Source: Enchytraeus crypticus (taxonomy: Eukaryota > Annelida > Clitellata > Enchytraeida > Enchytraeidae). Taken from it: a stretch of 64,000 bases of DNA. The notes under the pieces are model-generated. The model did not search any database and was not told the DNA's origin. It saw only the letters and a list, made by a program, of their open reading frames with translations. Made by a program: the position numbers and the translations under genes. The stretch spans positions 1,221,204 through 1,285,203 of the forward strand of contig CAJHZI010000566.1 in assembly GCA_905160935.1 (NCBI GenBank), in the 5' to 3' direction. Shown one piece after another: positions 24,974 to 39,674 of this stretch (position 1 is its first letter; each line of letters opens with the position of its first letter).

Positions 24974-27900
24974 AGAAGAAAAAAAAGTTAATTCTGAACT
25001 GCGGCGAGTTTTATTGAAGTTTAAAACGGATAATCGGGACGATTATTTCACAAAGGGGGAGGCTGTGTAATGAACACGCCTTGTTCACAATTATTATATT
25101 AAGAAATATATATTGTAGATAGAAAACAGATATTATATAGCAGTTATTAATATATTAGGAAATATATATTATAGATCGAAAGCAAATATTATACAGCTGT
25201 TATTTATAAATATTAAGTGACGTAGGGTATTTCCAAAGATTTATGATAGATTATATAAGTCGAAGTTATAAGTAGGCCTAGCTAGATTATTACGCTGGGT
25301 ATTTCCAAAGTGACGCAGCTAACGCGTAAATCGATTAAACGAGAAGTGCCGTGGTTGGCTGAAGTCGATCGCTTGAGTAGTATATTAAGCGGCCGGAGAT
25401 ACAATAGAAACAAGTTGGGGCCGGGGGCCTACTTGGTTCGTCTGAGTAGGTTCCCAGGAGGGCGGCTCCGATGGGTCTATACGGTGTACAACGTGTAGTT
25501 CTCATAAAGGATCGAGTCTCAATGATCCTTTCCCTTACTGACTCCCTACGGGATAGGTAAGGGGGCCCCTCAGGTTGATTAGTTACCCAAGCCGTGAAGG
25601 CTAATTTGGAGGCGAGAGAGTTCAGTGTCCCCCTGGGTAGGCCCAGGTAGGAGGCTAGTAGTCCACGGCGATACCCGGGTCGAGTCCGTCTCTGCGGGTA
25701 TTCGCTAAGCGCCTGGGTCGAGTGTGTCTCTACAGGCGAAGAGGCTAGTAGTCCACGGCGATACCCGGGTCGAGTCCGTCTCTGCGGGTATTCGCTAAGC
25801 GCCTGGGTCGAGTGTGTCTCTACAGGCGAGGAGGCTGGTAGTCCACGGCAATACTCGGGTCGAGTTCGTCTCTGCGGGTATTGCTAAGCGCCTGGTAGTC
25901 ACGGCGAGTATTTGTCTCTGCAGGCGGGAGGCTGGTAGTCCACGGCGATACCCGGGTCGAGTTCGTCTCTGCGGGTATTTGCTAAGCGCCTGGGTCGAGT
26001 GTGTCTCTGCAGGCGGGAGGCTGGTAGTCCACGGCGATACCCGGGTCGAGTTCGTCTCTGCGGGTAGTTGCTAAGCGCCTGGGTCGAGTTCGTCTCTGCA
26101 GGCGGGAGTAGGAATACCAATTAGGAGGAGAAAATACGGGAAGACCAATAGTAAAAGGATAGGGAAGAATAAGTCTAAAAAGGTAAAGGGACGTTTTAGT
26201 AGGGTAAAGAAAATAAAGTTCGTCGCAGTTAAAACAACCAATCAATTAATTATATACTACAAGTTTGTAAAACTAGGAAGCAGGGTAGAAAATCCAACCG
26301 TGATCGCCCAAGATAACGCAGACGCTTCCACTACTGGTTCGGGTCACCACATCACTTCGCCCCGAGAACCACAGATATTACGGGACAGGATCTACCAAAG
26401 GAGCATGGAAGAAAATCAACCATCATCGTCTAAATACATAGAAGACGTGGAGTATGCTTCTACTCCCGCCTCGGTCCAGCGTGGACGCTGTGCGCCGGGT
26501 TCCCGAGAACCCAATTACGAAGTAGACAAGGGGGGTTGGACCTTGGCCTACTCAGTCGGTAACGAACAAGAAAGGCCTATCGAGCCGGATGATACGAGGA
26601 AAGAAGTATCATTTGAAGACGCAGCACCTCGGTTCCTCCTGACAAGCGGTACCCTTAATAAAGCATTCGACGAAAAAGCTGCCGTCTCGAAGTACTGCCG
26701 ACCGTCGAGCGGGTCCAGAATAAGACAACCGCTCGAGGACGAACAGGCAGCAAGGCAGTTCGCGACAATACAATATGTAGATAATGCGCTATGAGTAAAT
26801 AGATCCTGCGCCACCGACGCTTTGTCGTCGCCTCGCAGCCGCCGCCGCGCCGCGCCGCCGCCAAGTTATTTCAAATGTTAAGACAAACATTTAGACGTCG
26901 ACAACGAAATTGTGCCGGTGCAATTGCTGCCTATTGAAAGAGCTTCCCAGAATTACATCTGTTTGCGGTACTAATAACGTCAGTTTCTAGATTTATAATT
27001 TTAATAAGTGATGATCGTTGTAATTATAATAAACTGATAGAAAACCTTGTTAAATTATTATCGTTTAAGTAATTATTATGTTACACGCTTTCAGGTTTTT
27101 CACGATGTTTGTGAACTATTTCAATTACTACGTTAATGGTTAACTGAATAATGCTAAATTATGCAAATTGTATAAAGAGTGTAAAGAATTTGAGAAATAG
27201 ACCAATTTTTGAATGATATTTTATTATTCACTAATAATTCTACTATTAATTAATTGGCTACAATAATTAAAATTGAAATAATTAAATAAGTGCTATATTA
27301 TTTATTTTGACCGAACCTGCTTCTTCATCTGCTATGCAACATCCACTCGACTATAATAATTAATTAATATTAATTTCAGATAACTGACAAAAAAACAACA
27401 AATGCTAAATAATAGTATAATATTAATTACTAAACAAAATATACTATATCACGGTATTATAATAATATTAATATTATTATTACTAATACTAATTATATTG
27501 ATTATTAGCAGAAATCGGGGTATATTTCCTTGTACTACAACAGACTTAATATGTAATTAAATATATTAAATTTTTATTAATAATTAAATTAATTTAATTA
27601 AAATTACAATTAAATTAAAATGGAAATTAATTAATTAAATGAAAAATTAAATTAATATAATAATTAAATTATATAATTAAACCAAACAATTACTATATCA
27701 TCATTTCATCTGTCAACAAAACAACGACATACTATACTTCTGTTACTAGGCAATTATACCTCTATTTCTTTGTTATTATATTTCATCGGACCATGCATTA
27801 GATTTTAATACCTAAAGTAAACAAGTACTATAATATCATATCACCTGTTAACAGAACAACTGTGTACTATACCTCTGTTACTATGTTATTATACCTCTCT

Positions 27901-29638
27901 TTCTTTGTTCTTTCTTTGATATTATGCTAGATCTGACCATGCATTAGATTTTAATATCTAAACTAAACAATTACTTATATCATCATATCATTTGTTAACA
28001 GAACAACGGCATATTCCCCTGTTACTACAACATCCTCGAGATTGACCCCAGTGACAAAGACTCCGCCCCACTCGATTCTAACCACACCCACTTCATCCTC
28101 GTCGACAACGGCAAGAAGGGCTCTGAAGCCTATGGTGGAGAGACTGGATTCAGAGCTCAGCTGGAGAAATTCAGCCACAGGGATGAAGGTTTGAATCCTA
28201 AGCCTCCGACTGTTCTATATTTCTTGTAGTTATATCGGTTGAATTTTGTCTAAATTGTTGCGTAGTTTTCTCTTGAGTATAACTGAGAGTTCTTTGCACA
28301 GGTTTTAAATGTATTAAGGCATGTTAGTAAAGTAATTTTAAATGTATTGAGGCATGTTAGTAAAGTAATAATGAATTAAGATCATCAGTCTTTCGGTTAG
28401 TTAATAAGACAAAGTGGGATATGAAAATATGAAAAATTAAAATCATTACTAAAGGTATGACTAGAGGCATGACTTGAACTAGAGGTATATCTAGAAGTGT
28501 AACTAGAGGCATAACCAGAGGTATAACTAGAGGTATTACTAGAGGCATAACAAGAGGCATAACTAGAGGTATAACTAGAGGCATAACTAGTGGCATAACT
28601 AGAGACATAACTAGAGGTATAACTAGAGGTATTACTAGAGGCATAACAAGAGGTATAACTAGAGGCATAACTAGAGGTATAACTAGAGGCATAACTAGGG
28701 GCGTCATAATGACCATAAGTTCAGCGTCAGTTTCAGTTTCATACGTAACTACAGAAGATGTACGGTAGAGTTTCGCACCAGTGAAACTCTACCGTACAAG
28801 TAAATTTGATAGAAATTTCTGGAGCCTAGACGTTCATCATCCGAATTCCTTTTCTGGCGTTGGTTTGTATCTTAGCGCCTTGTCGCCTTTTACGACACAT
28901 GCAAGTGCTAAGTGTTTACGTTAATGCTATTATGCAATTAAACAACTTTGAGGTTATATGTTCTATTGTATTGTTCCCCGTGTTGATTCCGGGTTGCTTG
29001 AAGAATTGACAAACTGGTGACTGCATGTATCGTAGAAGGCGACTAAAGCACTAAGATCCTTACCAACGTCAGAAAGTGCATTCGGTTGGTGAGCGCCTAG
29101 GCTCCAGAAATTACTACAAAAATGTAAACGAAAGGAAAAGTCTCAAATAGGGGATTGGCTTATGGTATAATGTAGGACAGAGAGGATTTGAGACAGTCTA
29201 TTTGTATCCCGACCCTAGTTAAACTGGGATTCAAGGGAAGAAGAAGAATAAAATGATGTTGATAATACACATATATCGAGGAGCACATCATTAACCAATC
29301 ACGTTTGCTCTTCTCACAAAAGCTTTAACATTTTTCTGTTAGCGTTATGCTATTCACAACTAACACTGTTAAAGTAGAGTGTTGATGCTGCACAGCCACA
29401 TCTAAGTCCATACAGTCGATACCTGTGGTGTTGCTTGTTGTGGAGGGAGGGAAGAACACGCTCAAGACAGCCAGCGAGGCCATCGAGCAGGACACACCCG
29501 TCGTCGTGATAGAGGGGTCGGGTAGAGCTGCCGACTTCATCGCCTTCGCCAGTAAGAACAGGTGAGCGAGATACTTGTGTATTCTATAGCATAAAATGGT
29601 TTTAAATAAATATCATCATCATCGTCAGCATCATCATC

Positions 29639-29720
<82 letters not shown>

Positions 29721-29758
29721 CCATCATCATCACCATCATCACCATCATCATCATCACC

Positions 29759-29804
<46 letters not shown>

Positions 29805-29863
29805 CCATCATCACCATCATCATCATCATCATCATCATCATCACCGTCATCATCATCACCATC

Positions 29864-29945
<82 letters not shown>

Positions 29946-32900
29946 ACGACACTAATATATTCGTATTTAACTTTCTGCATCATTACAACTCAGTTCATAT
30001 TTTAAATTACTGTTTAGCAATATTTTGTTGAATTTGTATAGAGTATTGTATTAATTATAACTCGTAAGTGTAAGCTGTATATTTTATAACTTATCGTCTA
30101 ATGTTCAAAACGTAATGTTGTAGATTTCATTTTCTGCAAAACAATTGTTATCTAAAATCAAACGTAAGGTATTTGCTTCAGCATTAAGCTTAAGCTTTCG
30201 AGTGAGGAAACTGACGATAACCTTAGCTTCTTTAACGATACCAGCTTTAGTGATTTAGCGAAAGCAGTTTTTTAAACATACTGAATAAACTAGCAAGATT
30301 TATTTATCATTGATAAGTTAACGTTCGACTCATCCTCATCTCCAGTATATGATGACAAGAACGATAATTATCATCATCATAAAGCCGTTAGTTAGTTTTT
30401 AGTTCATTACACATAATTTGCAAACTTTCTACGACATTGGGATCTAGGTTAACAGAGTCGAGTGATAAAGGCAAGGAGAAGCAGCTGTGGGATCTAGCCA
30501 CTGAGCTGCTGCAGCCCAGCAAAGAAGCCGAGCAGAAACATAACGAAGAGTGTTTGAAGTACGTTAAAAGCATTCTGCATAAGGATCGAAAGAATCTGGT
30601 AGGATTCTAAAACAATTCCTATTTTTATTAATTATATATAATTAAATTTAAAATTTAATGAACTAAATCCAGAATATGTAAGCGCTTCTATAGCCTGTAT
30701 CCTCCGTTTACACAAACGTTTCCATATTTCGCTTTTCTGTTTGCTTTATCTTTTTTTTAAATGTTTATGTGATAAATAAAAAAATAGAAAATGAATTAAT
30801 GACAAATGAATATAATATTTTAATTGAGCCGTGGAAGCAAAGCAATCTCCGTCGACAGAATAATTTTAAAAACTAAACCTGAAAGGTATTTGGTTATCTA
30901 AAGTGAAATTCTAGTAGTTAGTCGGAAATCATTAAAATACCTTTGTTTAATTGTTAATAGTAATTTTCCTATAAATTCGTAGACTATTAAAGATTACTAA
31001 ATTCTACTTTAAATTTAATTAAGAATTTTTAAATTAATACTTAATTATAATAAATTCATCCAATTACTGTTAATTTCATGATCCTTGTTTTTGTTAATTG
31101 CTTGATGGAAAGATCTCTCTGCTGATGAAATAGCTTGTTAATTAATATGTGAAATAATTAGTTAAGTGATTGATCCAAATATTGATTGATTGATGACAGA
31201 TAACCATTATAAAGCAAGAAGAGGAAGAGAACGGAGAGAACATTGATCAGGCTATCATTAACTCATTAATTAAAGGTTCCTCTCTCTCTCCTAGTGCACT
31301 GCCTACTAGAAGGTCCATGGTATAGAACGCCTCCACTCTTCTCTGCCAACCGTTTCCCTCTTAATGTCCACAAACGTGTGGATCTATATATCATGTAACA
31401 TTCGTAATTTAAGTATGCTCTGCTCCTCTTTCCTTTCATTGCACCTTCTATGATCTCTTTTAGCAAACTGTTTCCCTTAGAATGTGTCCTATCCAATTCT
31501 TCTTCCTATTTTTTTTATAGAATTTATCATCTGTCTATCTGTACCAACTCTGTTTATGACTTCTTCATTTGTAGCTTCCTGGGTGCAGATAATCTTTTCC
31601 ATTCTTCTCCATGTCGAAATTTTCAACGCTTCTAGTTTCCTTACATCTTCCTTCCTTAATGTCCTTGTTTAACATCAATATAATAGCGCTCATATCAAAG
31701 TTTTCGCTATCATTATCTTGGTGGCTTCCTTTAGGCATTTTCCTAAGAGTTCTTTCCTATTTGCCGAATGCCAGCTTTGCTTGCGCAATCCTACCACAAA
31801 TTAATGTCTCGCATTTTTCATCGGCTGCTATGGTGTGACCTAGATATTTGAAACTCTTCACTTGTTTCAAGCTCGTACCATTTGATCTGATATTGACTTA
31901 AGCTCTTTCCGGGTACACTTTCATCACCTTTTATCTTTTGATGTTAATCTTCATAACATATTTCAATACCGTATCATTCAGACTATTCATTATCTTCTGC
32001 AGTTCATTTTCACTTCCTGCTATTATTCCTGATCATCTGCTCGTCTTAATCATCCTAATAAGTGATAATTAAAGGTTATCACTTATTAATAAGTAGTTAA
32101 TTAGGTAATTAAAAACTAATTAAGAGAGAACTATGTTAATTTAGATAGCAGTACATGTATATGAAAACATACATCATATGTAGCTTTACACAAAAGCATA
32201 GAAAGAGCGCTGTCCAATTACCATACGAATGCAATTACTTAATTACTTATTAAAGTAATTAATAAGTAATTAAGTATTATAAATATCACTTTTTAAAGTA
32301 ATTAAGGACTAATTAAATAATTAAGGTTTTGATCTCATTCATTAAAGGCTGTAATTAACTCACAAACTGTACATTTATAAATCATATATGAAAGTTAATT
32401 TTGTTTTTTAATTAAAGCCTTTTAGCTATTCCTCATACCATTTATGCGTGTTATTTTAGTTTTTCTTATGAAAATTACTATATTTATATAAAATAATTTA
32501 TTAAGAAAATTACTTTGGAAAGTTATTAAAAAAATGCTGGCAACAGAAAAGCGGCAACTACTATAAATATTTATTTTGTAATATTTATTCTCTTTATTAA
32601 TATTTTCCAAATATTACCGTTTAATTACTATTCCCTAAATGTTACTTCTTTAGTATTATTTTTATTTATATATTAATTTTAATTATCGATTTCTAAGTAT
32701 TACTGTTTTTTATTATTCTCTAAATATTACCACATTATTATTATTTTTTAAATAAAATTTTTATGATAATTTTCTAAATATTACTAGTTTACTATTGTTT
32801 TATAAATATTACTGTTCAACTATTATTGCAGCTAGTGGAAACGAGGCAATGAATCAGTTGGATTTAGCGCTATCGTGGAACCGACATGACATTGCTCGTA

Positions 32901-34455
32901 ATGAAATCTTCAGCATGGAGAAGAGAGGTTTTTGGCGGGTGAGTCATAGAGGTTCTTGTATCCTTACAACAAAGCTAGAAAGCTAATGTTAACGTCAGTT
33001 TCCTCACTCGAAAGCGATCCACGGTCGAATATCTTACCGACATAGTCACTGGTTTCAGCCAATGGCGATGTAATTAAACAATAGAGCTAATGCCCTCTAC
33101 GTATCTTACTTGTTTAAAAAACTGGTAAAGTTAATTTTAACGTCAGTTTCCTCACTCGAAAGCGATGTCAGTGACGGCGAGCCTAGGATTTGAACCCCGC
33201 ACATACTGATCCGCGGTCGAATCTCTTACCGACATCGCCACTGGCTCCAGTCAGAAATATTTGTCAATGTATAGCTGGGCAGAGCAGCGTGAATAGATTT
33301 CTTGTTTGTTGAAATACTTGACACAAATATTTTAGACGGGCAAGTTATAAGGCAGGGTATGCGTCGCACCTTTTCTCTCAACTACTAACTCTTGAGAGAA
33401 TGATCTTATAGAATTGAAAAATATTAACTTTAAAACGTAATTCAACTTTTATTTAATATGATAACTTATTACTATAAAACCTATATAATATTTCCCTCCA
33501 GGAATTTCTAACTACTAGAATGCTCTAGATCTTCTTTAGTAAGTCTATTATATCGTTCTTATCCCCTCTCTTGGATACCTTGACCAGACTGTCTAAACTC
33601 AACACTCCTATCAAACTTTTAGATAAGCCAATACCGTCTACTCGGTCCATACGTATAAAAGCTAATCGGTATCAGTGGAGACAGAAGTTAAAAGAGGCTG
33701 CACTGGTGTCCACAAAGTGACGTTACGCAGAGAAAAGAAGAATAAAAGCTAATTCTTCTATAATCCTCCCAACAAGTATTTTCCTTTCTATTCTCTTTCC
33801 ACGTGTTTCGTCTACTCTCCTAGACCTCTCACTTGCCTAGACACGACTATCCAATGCTGGACTCTGAAACTACTTCTAACCACGCCTACATCGGTGACTC
33901 ACAACCTGCTGACAAATAATACTGTATTACATTATATGTTGGGGACGTCCCTGAGATAATGCCAGGATGAGAAATCGGACGTTAAACCTTTACTACTATT
34001 ATTATTATAATATAAAATATTATTCATATAAAAATTAAATATTATTATTATATAATAATATTCTGACAAATATTATTGTATTATAATATGTTGGGGACGT
34101 CCCTGACATCATGCTTGGATGAGGAAACGGACGTTAAACCTTTATTATTATTATTATTATTATTATTAAATAAAATAGTATTCATATAAAAATAAAATGT
34201 TATTATTGTATAATAATATTCTGACGAATATTATTGTATTATATTATATTTTGGGGACGTCCCTGACATCATGCTTGGATGAGGAAACGGACGTTAAACC
34301 TTTATTATTATTATTATTATTATTATTAAATAAAATAGTATTCATATAAAAATAAAATGTTATTATTGTATAATAATATTCTGACGAATATTATTGTATT
34401 ATATTTTGGGGACGTCCCTGACATAATGCCTGGATGATGAAACGGACGTTAAACC

Positions 34456-34492
<37 letters not shown>

Positions 34493-37400
34493 TATTGCTC
34501 TACATTATTTCTTGCAGAGGTTAGATCTGAATGAGGTAATGCACAGAGCTCTGCTCGAAGATAAGGATGAGTTTGTGACCTTGTTTCTAGACAGTGGACT
34601 GGATCTCCGAGATTTTCTCACAATCGAACGGCTGAACAGGCTCTACCACGATGTAAGAAAAAAAACTATTATAATTAGGTCGTAATTTTTAGTGGGTTCA
34701 ACGTCAAAGTTACGAGTAAAAAGGGTGTCTCTGCATGACAACATCGAAACCCGTGGCCAACATCGTCGTCAATATCTCTGCGTGACAACATCGTCGTGGT
34801 TGATTTAAATGATCGACCAACCAAAGCAGCAGTCAGACTAGGCTGAGTGTTGATAAAGTTCTCAATGAGAAAAATACGTAATAATAATAATAAATAATAA
34901 TAATAAAAAAGCTAATGTTAACATCAGTTACCTCACTCGAAGGCGATGTCAGTGACGGGAGAGACCAGGATTTGAACTGCACATATTGATGATCCGCGGT
35001 CGAGTATCTTAAAATATCATTAATAATCTGACGTTAATAATAATAATAATAATAATATTAAAAATAATAATACTAATAATAATAAAGTATTTTACCATTA
35101 TTATTATTAGAAATAATTATATTAAAATGTAATAAGATAAATGTTAAAATATAATATAAAGTATATAAAGTAATAGTAATAATGATGAAGATTATGATGA
35201 TGATGATGATGACGTCGACGACGACGACGACGAAAATAATAATAGTATAAATTTTAAATTATAATATTAATAATAATAGGGCAATTAAACAAATAAATAA
35301 TAAAATAATAATAATAATATTAATAATTGGCATTGCGCACTCGGAACTCCTCGCGAAGGCGTTAATCCCACAAGAAAAGGCCCGTCTGCTTGCTGTTTCT
35401 ACTCTTCATAGTGGTGACTGGTTGAAAGCCTTGCCTTTATCTTCCTGTGGCCTCTGCCTGGATGACGAGACAGTCAGAGTAGCGGTTGGTCTTCGGCTGG
35501 GCTCTACTCTTTGTGAACCACACAACTGTGTCTGCGGAGCATCGGTCAATGCTCTGGGCGCTCACGGCCTGTCCTGCATGCGGAGCGCTGACAGAATCAG
35601 CAGACACCAGTATCTGAATGATCTGGTATGGCGTACTCTAACTCGCGCAAATATTCCGGCCATAAAAGAGCCCCAGGGTTTGAGCCGCTCGGATGGGAAA
35701 CGACCGGACGGTGTATCTCAAATTCTTTGGGCTGAAGGCAAGTGTATCAGCTGAGATGTCACTGTGACGGATACATTGTCAGCAAGCAATCTCAGCCTTT
35801 CATTTGCTGCTGCTGGCTCGGCTGCTGAAGCCGCCGCCAATAGGAAGGCACTTAAATATGCCACAGTCTCTAGCAGCTACATCTTCCTGCCAATTGCTTT
35901 TGAGACATTTGGCGCCATCAACTCTGCCGCGTCTGACTTCATAAACGAATTAGGCAGGAGAACCAGTGCTATCACAGGCGACCAACGCGAAAAGGCCTTT
36001 ATATGGCAGCGCCTATCTATCGCACTCCAGCGTTTTAATGCTGTCTGCGTTCGTGGCACATTGGCGGGTGCGGCCTCCCAGAGCGTAGAGGAACTATTTT
36101 AAATATTTTTCATCTTTCTTTTAATTAAATAGAGTCTTTCTTTTAGCTTATATTTTAGCCCAGGGCCTTATATAGCCCAGGGCATTAGTAATAAAATAAT
36201 AATAATAATAATAAGGGAATTTATATGAGCGCCACCACAGTAGCGCTAATGTTACATGCTAAAAATATTAAAATATCAAGGTATCTAATCTTCAAAGCGT
36301 CTGTCAGTATGTTATTTGCTACTATAACACGATTACTGCTTGTACTGGTTTTGTTATTGTAATATATTTTCTTATAATTTGTGTTGTTGTTGCGCAATAC
36401 AGGCTCTAGAAGATCCCACAGCTCCACCAGTTGTTTGCCTGCTGGGAAATTTAGTACGAGCCGTTATGGTAAGCAATATGTAGTATACAGGTATATAAAT
36501 TAAGAATTCGTAAATAGGACCGTGAAGTATATACGTTACCAATCACGTGACTCTCTACAGCTGATCATCAGCTGTTCAGTGTTGATAAGCAATAAATCGA
36601 TTCGTAGTAGATACCGGCTGATTATAATTAATATTGCCAGGTCAGTATAGTATAATTTAATTAATATTGTATGAATTATAATTTAATGTTTTAGTATCGT
36701 AGAACTATTCTAAAACAGTATATAATATCCAGTAGGAGGATGGAAATGATATAATTTAAATAATATGATGGAATTTTAATTTCATTACATCAAATAATGC
36801 AAATTAACATTAAATATTTCTTGTCTAACATAATTATTAGTAGTGTGGTTCATATATAATAAAGTATTATATAATTTAATTAAAAGAACGAAATTTTTAT
36901 TCTAATTCGTCAAATAGTGCAATTTAACATTAACTGTTATTTGTTTAGCATAGTTATTGGTTGTGCGAGTCTTATATATAATAGAGTATTATATAATTTA
37001 ATTAATACATTAATGCATTATTAATGCATTAATTCTAATACATCAAATTTAACATTAAGCATTGCTTGTTTAGCATAGTTATTGATAGTTTGGGTCTTAT
37101 ATAATAAAATATTATAGAATTTAAAAGAATGGAATTCTAAAACATCAAAAACTTCAAATAGTGCAGTTTAACATTAAGCATTGCTTGTTTAGCATAGTTA
37201 CTGGTTGTGCGGATCGACTCAGGAGGATAGTCACAAGTTTCCCCCCAACATTCTCAGATATGTGGGTCAGGTCATCAACAATCTCTCACAGGATCAGCGG
37301 GAAAACGTCTATCAAGGTCAGCAGATCAATCAGTCAATCAATCAACCAATCAATCAATCAATCAGTTTTTAAAAGTAATACATTAGCCGTACTGAAGATC

Positions 37401-38467
37401 TTACATTTGCGTATTTAAGACCACATAGTTCGGGTGAGTTTAGAGCCTTTAATACATAGAAACGTGCAGCGTTTCTTTATTTCCAGCTAATATTTTATTC
37501 TGAAGCCTGCACATGTATTTCATTACAAATTCATATTTGAATGTTTGCGTTTATCTCAGTGAACTGTTAACTCAAGGATCTATATATAGTAACCCCAGTA
37601 TAGTAATAATTTTTTGTGTGAGTTTAACGTCAAGGTCAGAAGCATGAAAGACTTCTCTTCAAGACGTCAGGTGAACTGGCGAACCGTAGTACCCCTGAAA
37701 CCCGACCAAACCGTGGCTGATCATATGTAGTCAACCAATAAGACTAGATGAATGATAATCCAACTAGAATGAACCATGCTCCAAGAAGTCCTGTTAGTCC
37801 CTAGGTCAGTAAGATCGAACCGTGCTCCATACAGTCCTGGGAGTCCCTAGACAAGAGTGAACTGTGCTCCAAACAGTCCTAGGACTCCCTAGACCAGAGT
37901 GATCCGTGCTCCAAACAGTCCTGGAACTGTCTAGACCAGAGTGATCCGTGCTCCACACAGTCCTGGGACTCTCTAGACCAGAGTGATCCGTGCTCCAAAC
38001 AATCCTGGGACTCAATAGACCAGAGTGATCCGTGCTCCAAACAGTCCTGGGACTCTCTAGATCAGAGCCCAACTCCAAGTGATCACTTGGCCACAGCGCA
38101 CGATTAAGTCGGTCATACCAATCAAGTTGTGATATGGCTTGAAGTTAACTAAGTCATCTATATAATAATAGTAGTATATATATATATATCTCTCTTAGTC
38201 CACTGTCTACTGGCAGGTCCATGTTATATAACGCCTCCACTTTTCTCTGTCTTCCGCCTTCCTCTTCATTTCCACATATGAGTGGGTCTTTAAATCATCT
38301 AACATACCTAAGCTCGGCCTGCCCCTGCCTCTTTTTCCTTCCATTCTACCTTCTATGACCTTTTTTAATAGACCTTCCCCCCTTAGAATATGCCCTATCC
38401 ATCTCTTCTTCCTATTTCTTAATACATTTATCAACTGCTTAGTTTTGCCAACTCTCTCCAGGACTTC

Positions 38468-38533
<66 letters not shown>

Positions 38534-38685
38534 CTTCGTTAACTGGTTGTTATTTGCTCAGATCGTAAGTACGACAGGGCTACTACAGGAGGAGAGTCTA
38601 ATGGCAGCTTCACTCGAGACAGTCTGGATGGAGACGACAAAGATCTGATAAAAGACTCTGCTCTACAGAAAGCAGGTAACTATAA

Positions 38686-38751
<66 letters not shown>

Positions 38752-39635
38752 TAATCATTGTCAGGAACCTGATTCTAAAATTTTTAATCTGAGGTAAAAT
38801 GAGGACCTGACATCAAATGGTTCAGGATTTAAATTCCTAATAATATGCCTCTAATAATTGTTTTGGAATCTTTACCTGTCCTCGATTTGACTGAATCTAG
38901 ATATCCTACTAATTGATTGATAACTTCAACGACTGTATTATATTAAATATTAATTTAATACAAAAAGAACTATTACACAGATATATAATAGAACGAAAAC
39001 TAAAACGACTCCAAATAACACGTGTACGCGAAATTCGAATAACTAAAAATTATACTTCTCCATCGAATTACAGTTCACTTTAAATATCGTAAAAGCAAGT
39101 ATTTTATATTACATACGATTACTTTTGGCATACAAATTACTCATGCTCTCTCTAGCATAAATTCCTACACTTTACTCTACTGTCCTCTCTACTAGTTGCC
39201 TACTAGATCTCTATAATCCCTAGGTTGGAATACTTCAATGGAACTCTCTTCCCAGTTCGATCATCTACCGATCGCTCTCTCCACATCGACTGTTCGATGG
39301 ACTACATATAGTTTGAATACCCGAACCCTTCGAATTGCTCTCAATTCGTCTACTCTTGAGATTCTTAAAATCTTCTAAATCTCTTTCCAACTTGGCACGT
39401 TTTACGTCCGTGTTGTCACGCTTCCATCTTGGAACTCTCTCCCACTTCCTCTTTAGGCATGCCCTCATTGGTCACTTGCCCTAGCTTAGCTACCGCCTAG
39501 GATCTCACTTTAATAAAACTCAATACTTTAAATCTTAACTTATCCAGCAGTATCATTAAATACTTTACTAGAAATACAATTACTAATACAAATACATACT
39601 AAATACATACTAATATATATCGAATCGACCTTGAC

Positions 39636-39674
<39 letters not shown>

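Larger units (their letters stand above)
21641..26767 (+). mobile_element. complete non-autonomous LTR retrotransposon in TRPM intron
   Basis: Two long direct LTRs (21641-23406 and 25066-26767) flank a 1.66-kb internal region. Perfect 5-bp target duplication ATACA at 21636-21640 and 26768-26772. LTRs begin TGTAATGAAC and end GCGACA. A primer-binding site (TGGTGTCAGAAGTGGG) starts at 23409 and a polypurine tract (AAAGGGGGAGG) precedes the 3' LTR. I see no reverse transcriptase, integrase or protease, so it must be mobilised in trans. High LTR-LTR similarity suggests a fairly recent insertion. It lies in the same orientation as the channel gene. Confidence 0.92.

Noticed and set aside
29537-29983. 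Poly-His, poly-Asp and poly-Met frames
   Set aside because: All three are readings of one (ATC)n tract; not coding.
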